A stretch of DNA of 64,000 bases from Nitrospira sp. (GCA_011523385.1 WTGX01000018.1:33591-97590); one strand, 5' to 3'. Counted from the first letter of the stretch, positions 26,270 to 35,226 are shown. Made by a program: numbers and translations. Notes: generated by a model from the sequence alone, not told the origin.

Positions 26270-26977
26270 TTAGCCCGCGTCACTCGCAGCCTGAAGTTGT
26301 TCGAGTGCCTGCTTAGCCGCTTGCTGTTCCGCCACTTTCTTGCTGTGCCCCTTCCCGCTTCCACGGCATTGTTGTTCAATTTCCACCGTGACTTCAAATG
26401 TTTTTCGATGATCAGGCCCCGATTCTTCGATCACGACATACACCGGCAGGACATGTACGTGGCGTTGACACCATTCCTGCAATTGACTTTTATAGTCCCG
26501 CCTGAACCCCGCGAGATCGTCCTGATGCAAGACCTTGAGTTGCGCATCCAGGACCTGCAACGTAAACGTCCTGGCCGCGTTCAGTCCGCCATCCATATAC
26601 ACGGCCCCAATCACGGCCTCCAACGCGTTTGCCAACAGGGACTCCTTATCTCTGCCCCTGGTGCGTTCTTCTCCGCGACCCAGACGGAGCATTTCGCCGA
26701 GCCGTAAGCGCCGCGCGGCCTCCGCCAGCGCGGGCCGTCCCACAAGCCGGGCCCGGATTTGTGACAAATCCCCTTCCTCCAACTCGGGAAAAGTTTCCGC
26801 CACATACTCACTCACAATCAACCCCAATACCGCATCGCCCAAAAACTCGAGGCGTTCATTCTGTTTGTCCTCCGAAGCGGGTTGCTCTTGAAGGCGGGAA
26901 CGATGCGTCAAAGCCTCTTTCAATAACGCGAGTTCGCGAAACTCATACGGAAGTCGTTGGTGCGCCTCCTCGATCAT
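26270..26977 (-). CDS. rnc: Ribonuclease III
   Basis: RNase III cuts double-stranded RNA, including rRNA precursors. The 235-residue protein has the endonuclease domain with NERLEFLGDAVLGLIVSEYV (the catalytic Glu/Asp motif) and the second acidic site NALEAVIGAVYMDGG. A C-terminal double-stranded RNA-binding domain contains KSQLQEWCQRH and KKVAEQQAAKQAL. Length and order are standard. It follows fabF after a gap of about 190 bases that holds a long inverted repeat. Confidence 0.97.
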   Translation of the reverse strand: MIEEAHQRLPYEFRELALLKEALTHRSRLQEQPASEDKQNERLEFLGDAVLGLIVSEYVAETFPELEEGDLSQIRARLVGRPALAEAARRLRLGEMLRLGRGEERTRGRDKESLLANALEAVIGAVYMDGGLNAARTFTLQVLDAQLKVLHQDDLAGFRRDYKSQLQEWCQRHVHVLPVYVVIEESGPDHRKTFEVTVEIEQQCRGSGKGHSKKVAEQQAAKQALEQLQAASDAG

Positions 26978-27004
26978 GTTCTTGTTCCGTTTCCGCCTTC
27001 TCCG

Positions 27005-27135
27005 TTACCTTCCCCTCCTTTGTAAGGAGAGGTGAGGGGAGGTAGAGTCTGAGTCCAAGACGGCGAAACCCCTTGCTCCATGGACGGGTTGGCTCTACCC
27101 CACCTACCCTCCCCTTACAAAGGGGAGGAAAAAGC
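27005..27135. repeat. Long imperfect inverted repeat in the fabF-rnc gap
   Basis: Two arms of about 40 bases (27005-27047 and 27093-27135) are inverse copies with several mismatches. Their cores read CCTTTGTAAGGAG and CCTTACAAAGGGG, and both carry CTCTACC at the inner ends. The repeat would fold as a large hairpin in the fabF-rnc transcript and looks like a member of a dispersed GC-rich repeat family rather than a terminator, because no U-tract follows. Confidence 0.7.
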
Positions 27136-27167
27136 GGGCTTTCGGCAGGTTCCGTCCAAGGGCGAAT

Positions 27168-28433
27168 TTATACGTCCCGGTTCCCTCGCGTGGACTTGAT
27201 GACCAGGCAGGCATTCACTCCGCCAAAGCCAAAGGCATTCGAAAGCGCGGCGTCGATGGGAACCTGACGGGCTTGCCCGGGGATATAATCGAGATCACAC
27301 TCGGGATCAGGATTCTCCAGATTGATCGTCGGCGGCAACAGGCCATGATACAGCGCCAGGGTGGTCACCACGGCTTCAACCCCACCGGCTGCGCCCAAGA
27401 GGTGACCGAGCATGGATTTCGTGGAACTCACCGGCAATTGGGCGGCATGGTGCCCGAATACGGTCCTGATCGCCTGCGTTTCGACTTTATCCGCAAAGGT
27501 CGAGGTCGCATGTGCGTTCACGTACCCGATCGTCGTTTTCGGGATCCCCGCGTCACGAATGGCCTTTTCGATACAATCCACGGCGCCGGCGCCGTCATCC
27601 GGAGGCGCGGTGATGTGAAAGGCATCGCTGGTCATGGCGTAGCCGGCCAGTTCTCCGTAGATTTTGGCGCCGCGCCGTTGCGCGTGCTCCAATTCTTCCA
27701 GCACCAGCACGCCGGCGCCTTCTCCGATCACGAATCCATCCCGGTCACGGTCAAACGGACGACTCGCCCGTTGCGGGTCGTCGTTACGACGTGATAACGC
27801 TTTGGCCGCGGCGAAACCCGCAAGGGCCAACGCGCAAATCGTGGATTCGGTTCCGCCGGCCAACATCACGTCCGCTTCCCCACGCTGAATGATCCGGCAG
27901 GCGTCTCCGATGCAGTGATTCCCCGTGGCACAAGCCGTCACGGCACACGAATTGGGTCCCTTGGCTCCAAACCGGATCGCCACTTGGCCCGAAGCCAAAT
28001 TGACGATGACCATTGGGATGAAGAACGGGCTGACGCGCCCCGGCCCTTTGTCCTGGAGCACCTTGTGATACTGCTCAATGGCCGGCAGACCGCCGATTCC
28101 CGCCCCGATATAGACCCCGACCCGTTCAGCCATGTCGGGTGTGATCTTTAATCCCGCGTCATCCACCGCCTCCTGACTCGCGGCCATGGCATACTGGATG
28201 AACGTATCCATTTTCTTGATTTCTTTTTTTTCGATGTGATCGGCCGGGTCGAAGTCCTTGACCTCGGCCGCAATCCGGCAGGGATAACCGGACGCATCAA
28301 AGCGCGTGACGGGGCCGATTCCCGACTTCCCGGCACACACCGCGCGCCAGGTTTTGTCGATACCGACTCCCAAGGGCGTCACGGCTCCCAGGCCGGTGAT
28401 CACCACGCGCCGACGGGGGGGATACTCGGTCAT
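27168..28433 (-). CDS. fabF: Beta-ketoacyl-ACP synthase II
   Basis: FabF condenses acyl chains with malonyl-ACP in fatty-acid elongation. The 421-residue thiolase-fold protein has the active Cys in TACATGNHC, the two His residues in NAHATST and LGHLLGAAGG, and the Lys-containing SSTKSMLGH. All catalytic residues are intact. It lies 12 bases after acpP in the fab operon, the common acpP-fabF order. Confidence 0.97.
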   Translation of the reverse strand: MTEYPPRRRVVITGLGAVTPLGVGIDKTWRAVCAGKSGIGPVTRFDASGYPCRIAAEVKDFDPADHIEKKEIKKMDTFIQYAMAASQEAVDDAGLKITPDMAERVGVYIGAGIGGLPAIEQYHKVLQDKGPGRVSPFFIPMVIVNLASGQVAIRFGAKGPNSCAVTACATGNHCIGDACRIIQRGEADVMLAGGTESTICALALAGFAAAKALSRRNDDPQRASRPFDRDRDGFVIGEGAGVLVLEELEHAQRRGAKIYGELAGYAMTSDAFHITAPPDDGAGAVDCIEKAIRDAGIPKTTIGYVNAHATSTFADKVETQAIRTVFGHHAAQLPVSSTKSMLGHLLGAAGGVEAVVTTLALYHGLLPPTINLENPDPECDLDYIPGQARQVPIDAALSNAFGFGGVNACLVIKSTRGNRDV

Positions 28434-28445
28434 GAGCGCCGTGGA

Positions 28446-28676
28446 TCAGGTTTTCTCTTTGATATACTCGATGGCTTGGGAAACTTTTTGAATTTTTTCC
28501 GCGTCTTCATCGGGAATTTCCACGTCGAATTCTTCCTCAAGCGCCATCACCAGTTCGACCGTATCCAAAGAGTCGGCCCCTAAATCCTCGACAAAGGACG
28601 CGTCGGGGACGACGTCTTCTTCTTCTACACCCAATTGTTCTGCAATGATCTTTCGAATACGTTCTTCAGCGGCCAT
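28446..28676 (-). CDS. acpP: Acyl carrier protein
   Basis: ACP carries growing acyl chains on a phosphopantetheine arm. The 76-residue acidic protein has the attachment site [11 protein letters not shown] (Ser36). I use the ATG at 28676, which has AGGAGG 11 bases upstream, in preference to the GTG at 28688, which sits directly against that site. The order fabG-acpP-fabF is the typical fatty-acid operon core. Confidence 0.98.
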   Translation of the reverse strand: MAAEERIRKIIAEQLGVEEEDVVPDASFVEDLGADSLDTVELVMALEEEFDVEIPDEDAEKIQKVSQAIEYIKEKT

Positions 28677-28720
28677 CGACCTTCGCACCTCCTGTTAAAC
28701 GATAGAAGTCATTCATCCTG

Positions 28721-29461
28721 TTACGCCATGTGCATCCCGCCATTCACGTGAAATACCTGTCCGGTAATATACCCTGCAGCGTCCGATGCCAAAAAGCGGA
28801 CGGCTTCCGCCACCTCGGCGGGTTGACCCAATCGACCAAGAGGAATCTGTTGCAACAACGTGTCCCTGACCTCCTGGTTCAAGGCCCGGGTCATCGCCGT
28901 GTCGATAAATCCCGGGGCCACCGCGTTCACCGTGATGTTCCGGCTTGCATATTCACGAGCGACGGATTTCGTGAACCCGATGACCGCGGCTTTCGATGCG
29001 GCGTAATTCGCCTGTCCCGCGTTCCCGATCGCCCCCACGATCGAGGCCATGTTAATAATCCGTCCCGATCGCTGTTTGGTCATGGGACCAAGAATCGCCT
29101 TGGTACAATAAAACGTCCCGGTGAGATTGACCTGAAGGACGGCATTCCAATCCTCTTCTTTCATACGCATGATCAACCCGTCACGGGTAATACCCGCATT
29201 ATTCACCAACACGTCCACGCGCCCCCATTCCTTCATCACGTGATCGACCATCCCCTTGACGGCTTCCCACTGAGCCACGTTGGCCGACAACGCCAGCCCT
29301 TGCCCCTGCTGGGATTTCACCAATTGCAGCGTGTCGGCGCACAGGTCGGCTTCCAGATCCACCACTGCCACGTCGGCTCCGGCTTTCGCAAAGCATTCCG
29401 CAATGGCCTGTCCGATGCCTTGCGCCGAGCCCGTCACAATGGCTTTTTTCCCTTCCAGCAT
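28721..29461 (-). CDS. fabG: 3-oxoacyl-ACP reductase
   Basis: FabG reduces beta-ketoacyl-ACP with NADPH. The roughly 246-residue short-chain dehydrogenase has the cofactor loop TGSAQGIGQA, NNAGITRD, the active Ser in NMASIVG and the YAASK Tyr-Lys pair. I use the ATG at 29461 (MLEGKKAIVTG), the natural family start; the longer frame to 29506 overlaps the fabD end. It is flanked by fabD and acpP. Confidence 0.97.
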   Translation of the reverse strand: MLEGKKAIVTGSAQGIGQAIAECFAKAGADVAVVDLEADLCADTLQLVKSQQGQGLALSANVAQWEAVKGMVDHVMKEWGRVDVLVNNAGITRDGLIMRMKEEDWNAVLQVNLTGTFYCTKAILGPMTKQRSGRIINMASIVGAIGNAGQANYAASKAAVIGFTKSVAREYASRNITVNAVAPGFIDTAMTRALNQEVRDTLLQQIPLGRLGQPAEVAEAVRFLASDAAGYITGQVFHVNGGMHMA

Positions 29462-29502
29462 GCCTCCCTCGTTCCTTGTCTTTCGGGAACTGCCTCTTAC
29501 CG

Positions 29503-30444
29503 TCAACGACGCAGGGTCGTCAAGGTCTTTTCCAAGGACTCCGGGTCCTGAACATGATGTAATTCAGCCTCCGGCACAATACGCTTGGCGACACGGGTCA
29601 ACACCATCCCCGGCCCGATCTCGATAAACGTCCGAATGCCCTGCTCCCACATCGCGCGAATGGCGTGCTCCCATAACACGGGGGAGGGTAACTGGCGAAT
29701 CAGGGAACGGCGCACCTCTTCGGCGCGGACCAATGGACGCGCCTCGACGTTGTTAAAGAGCGGCACGGTCAAATCGGATAGTTGCACCGCGTGAACGTGC
29801 GGGGCCAGCCGGTCCGCGGCCGGCTGCATCAAGGACGTATGAACCGGTACGCTCACGGGCAACGGAATGGATTTCCGGCACCCTTGCACTTTGGCCAACT
29901 CGATAGCCCGTTCCACCGCGGCTTTTTCCCCCGCGATCACCACCTGACCCGGAGAGTTGAAATTAGCCGCGGCCACGACGCCCACGGATTGAGCCTCGCG
30001 ACAAATGTCCTTGACGACCTCGCCTGCCAATCCGAGCAGGGCCACGACCAACCCGCTCCCTGACGGGACTGCCTCTTCCATGTATCGCGCCCGTTTGTGT
30101 ACCAACGCTACGGCGTCTGAAAACGAAAGCCCGCCCGCGGCCACGATGGCCGAATATTCGCCCAAACTGTGCCCCGCCACCGCAGAAGGCCGGAGACGCG
30201 GACCCAAGGCCCGCCAGGCAATAAGGCTGGTCACCAGCAACGCGGGCTGGGTATATTCCGTTCGATTGAGTTGTTCTGCCGGTCCTTCAAAACACAGGGC
30301 CTGAAGGTCATACCCCAGGATCGAGTTGGCCTCCTCAAACAAGGCCATGTGTTGCGGATACGCCTCACGCCACGCTTGCCCCATCCCGACGGCCTGCGAA
30401 CCTTGACCGGGAAACAGGAATGCGATTGGGTCGGACATAGACAA
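29503..30444 (-). CDS. fabD: Malonyl-CoA:ACP transacylase
   Basis: FabD loads malonyl groups on ACP. The 313-residue protein has the N-terminal LFPGQGSQ, the nucleophile in AVAGHSLGEYSA, the His segment VPVHTSLM, and TFIEIGPG near the end. The length is normal. It lies 73 bases after the enoyl-reductase-like gene and about 40 bases before the fabG start I prefer. Confidence 0.97.
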   Translation of the reverse strand: MSMSDPIAFLFPGQGSQAVGMGQAWREAYPQHMALFEEANSILGYDLQALCFEGPAEQLNRTEYTQPALLVTSLIAWRALGPRLRPSAVAGHSLGEYSAIVAAGGLSFSDAVALVHKRARYMEEAVPSGSGLVVALLGLAGEVVKDICREAQSVGVVAAANFNSPGQVVIAGEKAAVERAIELAKVQGCRKSIPLPVSVPVHTSLMQPAADRLAPHVHAVQLSDLTVPLFNNVEARPLVRAEEVRRSLIRQLPSPVLWEHAIRAMWEQGIRTFIEIGPGMVLTRVAKRIVPEAELHHVQDPESLEKTLTTLRR

Positions 30445-30517
30445 TTAAGGTATGAGTGAAACCGTTGGGAAAGTCAACGGATAAAAACACCCGCGGGTGG
30501 GAACGGACCCGGGGCGG

Positions 30518-31327
30518 TCAGTCAACGATGAACTCGCCGCCATCCACACAGATGACGTTGCCGGTCATCCAATGCGACTTGGGATGGCTCAGCAAGCCGA
30601 TGGCTTCCGCCACGTCCTGCGGCGTGGTCAAGCGGCCCGATGGATTCTTCCGTTGGGCCATGGCGATCATGTCATCCGACCCCGGAATTTTCCGCAAGGC
30701 CGGGGTATCGGTGACGCCGGCCATGATCGCATTCGCCGTAATCCCCATGGGAGCCAATTCGAGCGCGAGTTGACGAACGTGGGATTCCAGTGCCGCCTTT
30801 GCCGCGGAGACTGCTCCATAGGTTGCCCATACCCGCGCGCCGCCCGCACTGGTCATCGCAAAAATTCGTCCGCCCTCTCCCATGAGGCCCCGCGCGAGCA
30901 ACTCCTGCACCCAATACACCAAACTGTTGGCCATGACGTCCAGCGTCATCTCGACCTGGGCTTGACTCACGGCATCGGCGCGCGTGTCGGTGACGAAGCG
31001 TCTCAGCGTGCCGAACGCCAGGGAATGAAGGAAAACGCGAATCGTTGCCGGCTCGCGAAGCGCCCGGAATCTGGCTTCAACGGCGTCCACGACTTCCCGT
31101 CGCTTCTCCGCGTCCGCGGCGTTGACGTTGAAAAAGAGGGTTTCCCTGCCGCGGGCATGGATATCCACCACGAGACGATCCACGTCCGGGAGCGTGGACT
31201 TCCGGTCTAAATGCACCCCCACGATATTCATGCCGAGCGCCGCCAACTCCAGTGCCACGGCCTTGCCGAATCCGCTCGAGGCACCCAAGACCAACGCCCA
31301 TTCTCCTGGTCTTTCATCCGTAGCCAT
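30518..31327 (-). CDS. Short-chain dehydrogenase with an enoyl-ACP-reductase (FabI/FabL-type) active site
   Basis: This 269-residue protein is a short-chain dehydrogenase with the cofactor loop GASSGFGKA (residues 15-23). The active Tyr170 and Lys177 are separated by six residues (YGAVSAAK). A Y-x6-K spacing is typical of enoyl-ACP reductases of the FabI and FabL type, unlike the Y-x3-K of FabG. Other segments are MTSAGGARVW before the Tyr and GVTDTPALRKIPG after it. It lies between fabH and fabD in the fab operon, so enoyl-ACP reduction, the last step of each elongation cycle, is the natural role. FabI versus FabL cannot be told without alignment, so I give no symbol. Confidence 0.82.
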   Translation of the reverse strand: MATDERPGEWALVLGASSGFGKAVALELAALGMNIVGVHLDRKSTLPDVDRLVVDIHARGRETLFFNVNAADAEKRREVVDAVEARFRALREPATIRVFLHSLAFGTLRRFVTDTRADAVSQAQVEMTLDVMANSLVYWVQELLARGLMGEGGRIFAMTSAGGARVWATYGAVSAAKAALESHVRQLALELAPMGITANAIMAGVTDTPALRKIPGSDDMIAMAQRKNPSGRLTTPQDVAEAIGLLSHPKSHWMTGNVICVDGGEFIVD

Positions 31328-31339
31328 GTCTGATCCTTT

Positions 31340-32314
31340 CTACCATCGTATCACTCCGGAGGCCCACGTAAGACCTGACCCGAACGCCGCCATGACCACC
31401 AGACTTCCTTCTCTGATCGTTCCGTTTTTGGCGGCTTCGTCCAAGGCCAACGGGATCGAAGCCGCAGAGGTGTTGCCGTACCGGTCGACGTTGATCATGA
31501 TCCGGTCCAGAGGCAACCCGATGCGTTGCCCGACGGCCCGTAAAATGCGGATGTTGGCCTGATGGGGAACCAGGCAATCAATATCGTCAACGCCGAGCCC
31601 ATGCGCCGCGACGGCCTCGTGTATGGCCTCTTCCATGGTTTTGACGGCAATCTTGAAGGTTTCATTGCCGCGCATTTTGACGCAATGCAGGCGTTCGGCC
31701 AACACGCGTTCCGACGGAGGGAGACTCGACCCGCCGCCCGGCACGCAAATCAAATCGGAGAACCGCCCATCCGCGTGCAAATGGAGGGAGAGGACGCCCC
31801 GGTCCTCTTCCGTCGGCCCCAGCACCACGGCGCCCGCTCCATCCCCGAAGAGGACACAGGTGTTCCGGTCCGTCCAATCCGTGATGGACGACATCACTTC
31901 CGACCCGATGACCAGCACGTACCGGTGCCCCGTCCTCACGAAGGCATCGGCCACCGACAGGCCATACACAAACCCGCAGCACGCTGCGGAAATATCGCAG
32001 GCCGCGGCCTTCACGGCGCCAAGACGATGTTGAATCAGGGACGCGGTGGACGGAAGAGGAGAGTCCCCGGTACAAGTGGCCACGAGAATCAGATCGAGTT
32101 GGACTGCCTGGACATTGGCGTCCGCCAACGCCTGCTGTGCCGCCAGCACGCCGAGGTCCGAACAGGCTTCATCGGGGGCGGCCAAGCGTCGCTCGCGAAT
32201 ACCCGTGCGTTCTACGATCCAGGAATCCGACGTCTCCACCATGGCTTCGAGATCGGCATTGGTCAGCACCTGTTTGGGAGCATAGGACCCCGTCCCGAGC
32301 ATCCGGCTTCTCAT
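31340..32314 (-). CDS. fabH: Beta-ketoacyl-ACP synthase III
   Basis: FabH starts fatty-acid synthesis by condensing acetyl-CoA with malonyl-ACP. The 324-residue thiolase-fold enzyme has the active Cys in AACDISAACCGFVYGL, His in VPHQANIRI and Asn in YGNTSAAS. The N-terminal MRSRMLGTGSYAPKQVLTN is typical. It overlaps the plsX stop (ATGA) and precedes the enoyl-reductase gene by 12 bases. Confidence 0.97.
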   Translation of the reverse strand: MRSRMLGTGSYAPKQVLTNADLEAMVETSDSWIVERTGIRERRLAAPDEACSDLGVLAAQQALADANVQAVQLDLILVATCTGDSPLPSTASLIQHRLGAVKAAACDISAACCGFVYGLSVADAFVRTGHRYVLVIGSEVMSSITDWTDRNTCVLFGDGAGAVVLGPTEEDRGVLSLHLHADGRFSDLICVPGGGSSLPPSERVLAERLHCVKMRGNETFKIAVKTMEEAIHEAVAAHGLGVDDIDCLVPHQANIRILRAVGQRIGLPLDRIMINVDRYGNTSAASIPLALDEAAKNGTIREGSLVVMAAFGSGLTWASGVIRW

Positions 32315-33342
32315 TCACAGGCCATTTGCGGGCTGGGCGTCATAGGTGAGGTCAGACTTTCGGCAATATCACGTTGGATCAGGTCGATCAGCCGGCCCTG
32401 GGCCAAGGCATTCGCTCGCCTGATCGCGTTTTTAATGGCCTTGGCCGAGGACCGGCCATGACAAATCATGCACACCCCATTCACGCCCAGAAGCGGGGCG
32501 CCGCCGAATTCGGCGTAATCCGTCCGTCGTTTCAATCGCATGAGCGGACCTGTCATAAAGGGCAACGACAGGCGGCCCAGAGTCGAATTCATGACTTCAC
32601 TCATAAGGATTTTCTTCATGGCTTCGGCCAAGCCTTCGGAGATTTTCAGCGACACGTTGCCCAGAAACCCGTCACACACGATCACGTCGGCTGTTCCGCC
32701 GTAGACGTCCTTGCCTTCGACGTTTCCGATGAAGTTCAAGGAACTTTCCTTGAGCAGGCGAAAAGCCTCTTTCGTCACTTCATTCCCCTTGGTCGCTTCC
32801 TCCCCGATACTGAGGAGTCCCACGCGAGGCTGCGCGATATCCATGAGGTGTTTGGCATACTCATGGCCCATAATGGCAAACTGATGCAACTGTTGAGCGG
32901 AACAATCGACCGTCGCCCCGACGTCCAACATGATGGCCGTGCCCCGTATAGTCGGCAAGGTGGCCGCAATGGCCGGTCGCTCAACACCCTTGATGGTCCC
33001 GAGCAGAAAAAAAGCCGACACCATGGCGGCACCCGTGTTGCCGGCGCTCACCACCGCCTGGGCTTCGCCGGTTTTGACCAGATTGGTTGCTACCCAGATG
33101 GACGAGTCGCGTTTTTTCCTCGCCACTTGCGCGGGAGATTCATGCATATCCACGGTCTGGGAGGCGTGGTGGACCGTCACGCGCGGGTCCGTGCACTGCA
33201 CGCGTTCCAATTCAGAGCGGAGTGCATCTTCGTGACCGACGAGGATTAATTCGACGTCAAGCTCTTTGAGAGCTTGGAGAGCGCCTTCGACAACGGGACT
33301 CAGGCCATGGTCCCCGCCCATGGCATCAAGGGCAATCTTCAT
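32311..33342 (-). CDS. plsX: Phosphate acyltransferase PlsX
   Basis: PlsX converts acyl-ACP to acyl-phosphate, the donor for the first acylation of glycerol-3-phosphate. I use the ATG at 33342 (MKIALDAMGGDHG), which gives the normal 343-residue length. The longer frame from a TTG at 33363 adds seven residues, and its GGAGG is out of place. Family landmarks are AMGGDHG, SAGNTGA, LDVGATVDC and DGFLGNVSLK. Link to rpmF and fabH is the classical rpmF-plsX-fabH order. Confidence 0.96.
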   Translation of the reverse strand: MKIALDAMGGDHGLSPVVEGALQALKELDVELILVGHEDALRSELERVQCTDPRVTVHHASQTVDMHESPAQVARKKRDSSIWVATNLVKTGEAQAVVSAGNTGAAMVSAFFLLGTIKGVERPAIAATLPTIRGTAIMLDVGATVDCSAQQLHQFAIMGHEYAKHLMDIAQPRVGLLSIGEEATKGNEVTKEAFRLLKESSLNFIGNVEGKDVYGGTADVIVCDGFLGNVSLKISEGLAEAMKKILMSEVMNSTLGRLSLPFMTGPLMRLKRRTDYAEFGGAPLLGVNGVCMICHGRSSAKAIKNAIRRANALAQGRLIDLIQRDIAESLTSPMTPSPQMACE

Positions 33343-33419
33343 GGATCGTGCGCCAGCCTCCAATCAGGAGGGTACAGATAAACCGCGCAAGGAACCGCCG
33401 ATTCCGGATCAGCGCTTCC

Positions 33420-33602
33420 CTAGTTTCCCTGAATCGCGATGACCGCTATCCGTTTGTAGTAACCGCACCACAGGCAGGTCCGATGAGGCAACATACGTTC
33501 GTGACATTGCGGACAAATGGAAAAACTCGGCATGCCGAGTTTTTTGTGTGTACGCCGTTTATCCCGCCTGGACTTGGAATGTCGATGTTTGGGATTTGCC
33601 AT
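33420..33602 (-). CDS. rpmF: 50S ribosomal protein L32
   Basis: L32 is a small zinc-ribbon protein of the large subunit. The 60-residue product has the MANPKHRHSKSRRDKRRTH start and the Cys pairs CPQC and CLWC with PHR between, so it is the zinc-binding form. It sits between yceD and plsX, as in many bacteria. The gap to plsX is 77 bases. Confidence 0.97.
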   Translation of the reverse strand: MANPKHRHSKSRRDKRRTHKKLGMPSFSICPQCHERMLPHRTCLWCGYYKRIAVIAIQGN

Positions 33603-33656
33603 TGTGTTCTCCTCACGTCACGGAAACGACCCGCGTTCGCCTGTTCTGCGCGCAAC

Positions 33657-34214
33657 TTACGCCAACGGTTTCTGGGACTGTTTGAGGGCCGCTTGCAGGA
33701 TCGCAAAAGGAGACTCCGTTTTGACCTCCTTGCACCCGCACCCCTGCACGTTCAGATTTTGCCCGCACACCTGACATAGGCCTTGACACCCCTCTGAACA
33801 GAGGGGTTGCATCGGGATGGAAAGAATGAGTTGCTCACGAAGCATCTCTTGCAATTCAATCCGTTGTTCAACCACCGAATGGCAGTCCGTCTCTTCAGCC
33901 CTCGAATCCCCGGGGGCCGCTTCCGCTTCTTTCGACCGCCGGCGTCCCGGGTCCTGGTACACGGCCCGAAACGAAAGGTCCGACGGCGCGGCAAACGTTT
34001 CAAGACAACGGACACATTCATGGAGGAGCAGGCCGGTCAACTCGCCCTCCACCAGAAAATTCGCCTCTCCGGCCTGGATCGTTGCCGTCAACGCAAGTAC
34101 GTCTTGTAGGCCGGGATCGTTCTCGTCTAACTGCAAATCCTCTCTCCCGACAACGCAGGCGACACGCGCGCCTTCCGGAGGCACATCTTTCACGCTGAAG
34201 CTGAGCGAGGCCAC
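33657..34214 (-). CDS. YceD family protein (DUF177)
   Basis: DUF177/YceD proteins are encoded next to rpmF in most bacteria and are linked to 23S rRNA metabolism or fatty-acid control; the exact role is unsettled. The 185-residue product has the family's ECVRCLETF, the CSEGCQGLCQVCG cluster and the C-terminal SPFAILQAAL. I use the GTG at 34214 with GGGAGA seven bases before it. The longer frame to 34349 lies inside rpsR and is not needed. It starts 16 bases after rpsR. Confidence 0.9.
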   Translation of the reverse strand: MASLSFSVKDVPPEGARVACVVGREDLQLDENDPGLQDVLALTATIQAGEANFLVEGELTGLLLHECVRCLETFAAPSDLSFRAVYQDPGRRRSKEAEAAPGDSRAEETDCHSVVEQRIELQEMLREQLILSIPMQPLCSEGCQGLCQVCGQNLNVQGCGCKEVKTESPFAILQAALKQSQKPLA

Positions 34215-34230
34215 GGCGGCTCTCCCGCCC

Positions 34231-34458
34231 TTACCGCTCTTCGGCGAAAGCCAACAGGGCAATACTGCGGGCACGTTTGATCGCGATCGTGAGCTTTCGC
34301 TGGTGCCGCATACAGTTTCCCGATATCCGTCTCGGGATAATACGTCCACGTTCCGTCAAAAAATTGCGCAACAGGTTCAGATCCTTATAATCCAAGGGCG
34401 TGGTCTCGTGACAAAACCGGCAAACGCGCCGTCGCTGAAAAAGCCTCCCTCGTTCCAC
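34231..34458 (-). CDS. rpsR: 30S ribosomal protein S18
   Basis: S18 binds S6 in the platform of the small subunit. The 75-residue product contains CRFCHE near the N-terminus and [22 protein letters not shown] with the C-terminal [11 protein letters not shown], the family signature. It lies in rpsF-ssb-rpsR order, 26 bases after ssb. The L9 gene (rplI), which usually follows, is not here; the next genes are yceD and rpmF. Confidence 0.97.
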   Translation of the reverse strand: MERGRLFQRRRVCRFCHETTPLDYKDLNLLRNFLTERGRIIPRRISGNCMRHQRKLTIAIKRARSIALLAFAEER

Positions 34459-34484
34459 GTAGGTGTTCTCCTCGTATGCGAAAT

Positions 34485-34892
34485 TTATGCGTACTCTTCC
34501 GACTCGTAAGAATGATCGTGCGGGTATTCTTCTTCTCCGCCTCCGGGCTCACCAGTGTGACTCTGTTTTTTCGGGCCAAAGGTGACCGATTGCGCCACCA
34601 CTTCATGTTTGCTTCGGCGTTGCCCGTCTTCCGTTTCCCACCGTCGCTGCTGGAGCCGGCCATCGATAATGGCGACGTCCCCCTTGCTCAGGTATTGGCC
34701 GCAATGCTCGGCTTGCTTGCCAAAAACCACGATATCAACGAAACACACTTCCTCTTTTTGATCATCGGCCTGTCGAAACCGCCGGTTGACGGCCAGCCCG
34801 AAATTGGCGACGGGGGTCCCACTGGGAGTGTATCGAAGTTCAGGGTTTCGCGTCAGATTCCCGATGAGAATGATCTTATTGAATCCCACCAC
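34485..34892 (-). CDS. ssb: Single-stranded DNA-binding protein
   Basis: SSB protects single-stranded DNA during replication and repair. The 135 residues have the OB fold with [31 protein letters not shown] and the strand GRLQQRRWE. The acidic tail ([19 protein letters not shown]) is short and ends in EEYA; the usual DDDIPF-type tip that binds partner proteins is not present. It overlaps rpsF by 17 bases. The tail difference is noteworthy but the fold is clear. Confidence 0.94.
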   Translation of the reverse strand: MVGFNKIILIGNLTRNPELRYTPSGTPVANFGLAVNRRFRQADDQKEEVCFVDIVVFGKQAEHCGQYLSKGDVAIIDGRLQQRRWETEDGQRRSKHEVVAQSVTFGPKKQSHTGEPGGGEEEYPHDHSYESEEYA

Positions 34893-35226
34893 TTTCGGAC
34901 TCTCCCTGTTCTTCGGCTACAACCGCCTGCAACGCTTCCTCTTCCACCCGCACGGTCAAGAATTTGATGACCGAATCTTCCAGTCGATAGAGCCGTTCCA
35001 GTTCACTCACGACGTTTTCTTGCGCCGATTCAAACTGAAGAAGGATATAGGTGCCGCGCCGGTCATGTTTGATTTCATAGGCGAGCTTCTTTTTTCCCCA
35101 ATTCTCGGCTTTGACGATCGTCGCCCCGTGTTTCGTCAACACGGATTTCATCTTTTCGATCACCGCCTCGGCTTCTTCATCCCCCAACGACGAGCGAAGA
35201 ATAAATATTGATTCATAACATGCCAT
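34876..35226 (-). CDS. rpsF: 30S ribosomal protein S6
   Basis: S6 pairs with S18 on the small subunit. I use the ATG at 35226 (MACYESIFILRSSL); the longer frame to 35274 lacks a better site. The 116-residue product has YESIFIL, GKKKLAYEIKHDRRG and the C-terminal family segment. It is the first gene of the rpsF-ssb-rpsR set. Confidence 0.95.
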   Translation of the reverse strand: MACYESIFILRSSLGDEEAEAVIEKMKSVLTKHGATIVKAENWGKKKLAYEIKHDRRGTYILLQFESAQENVVSELERLYRLEDSVIKFLTVRVEEEALQAVVAEEQGESESGGIQ

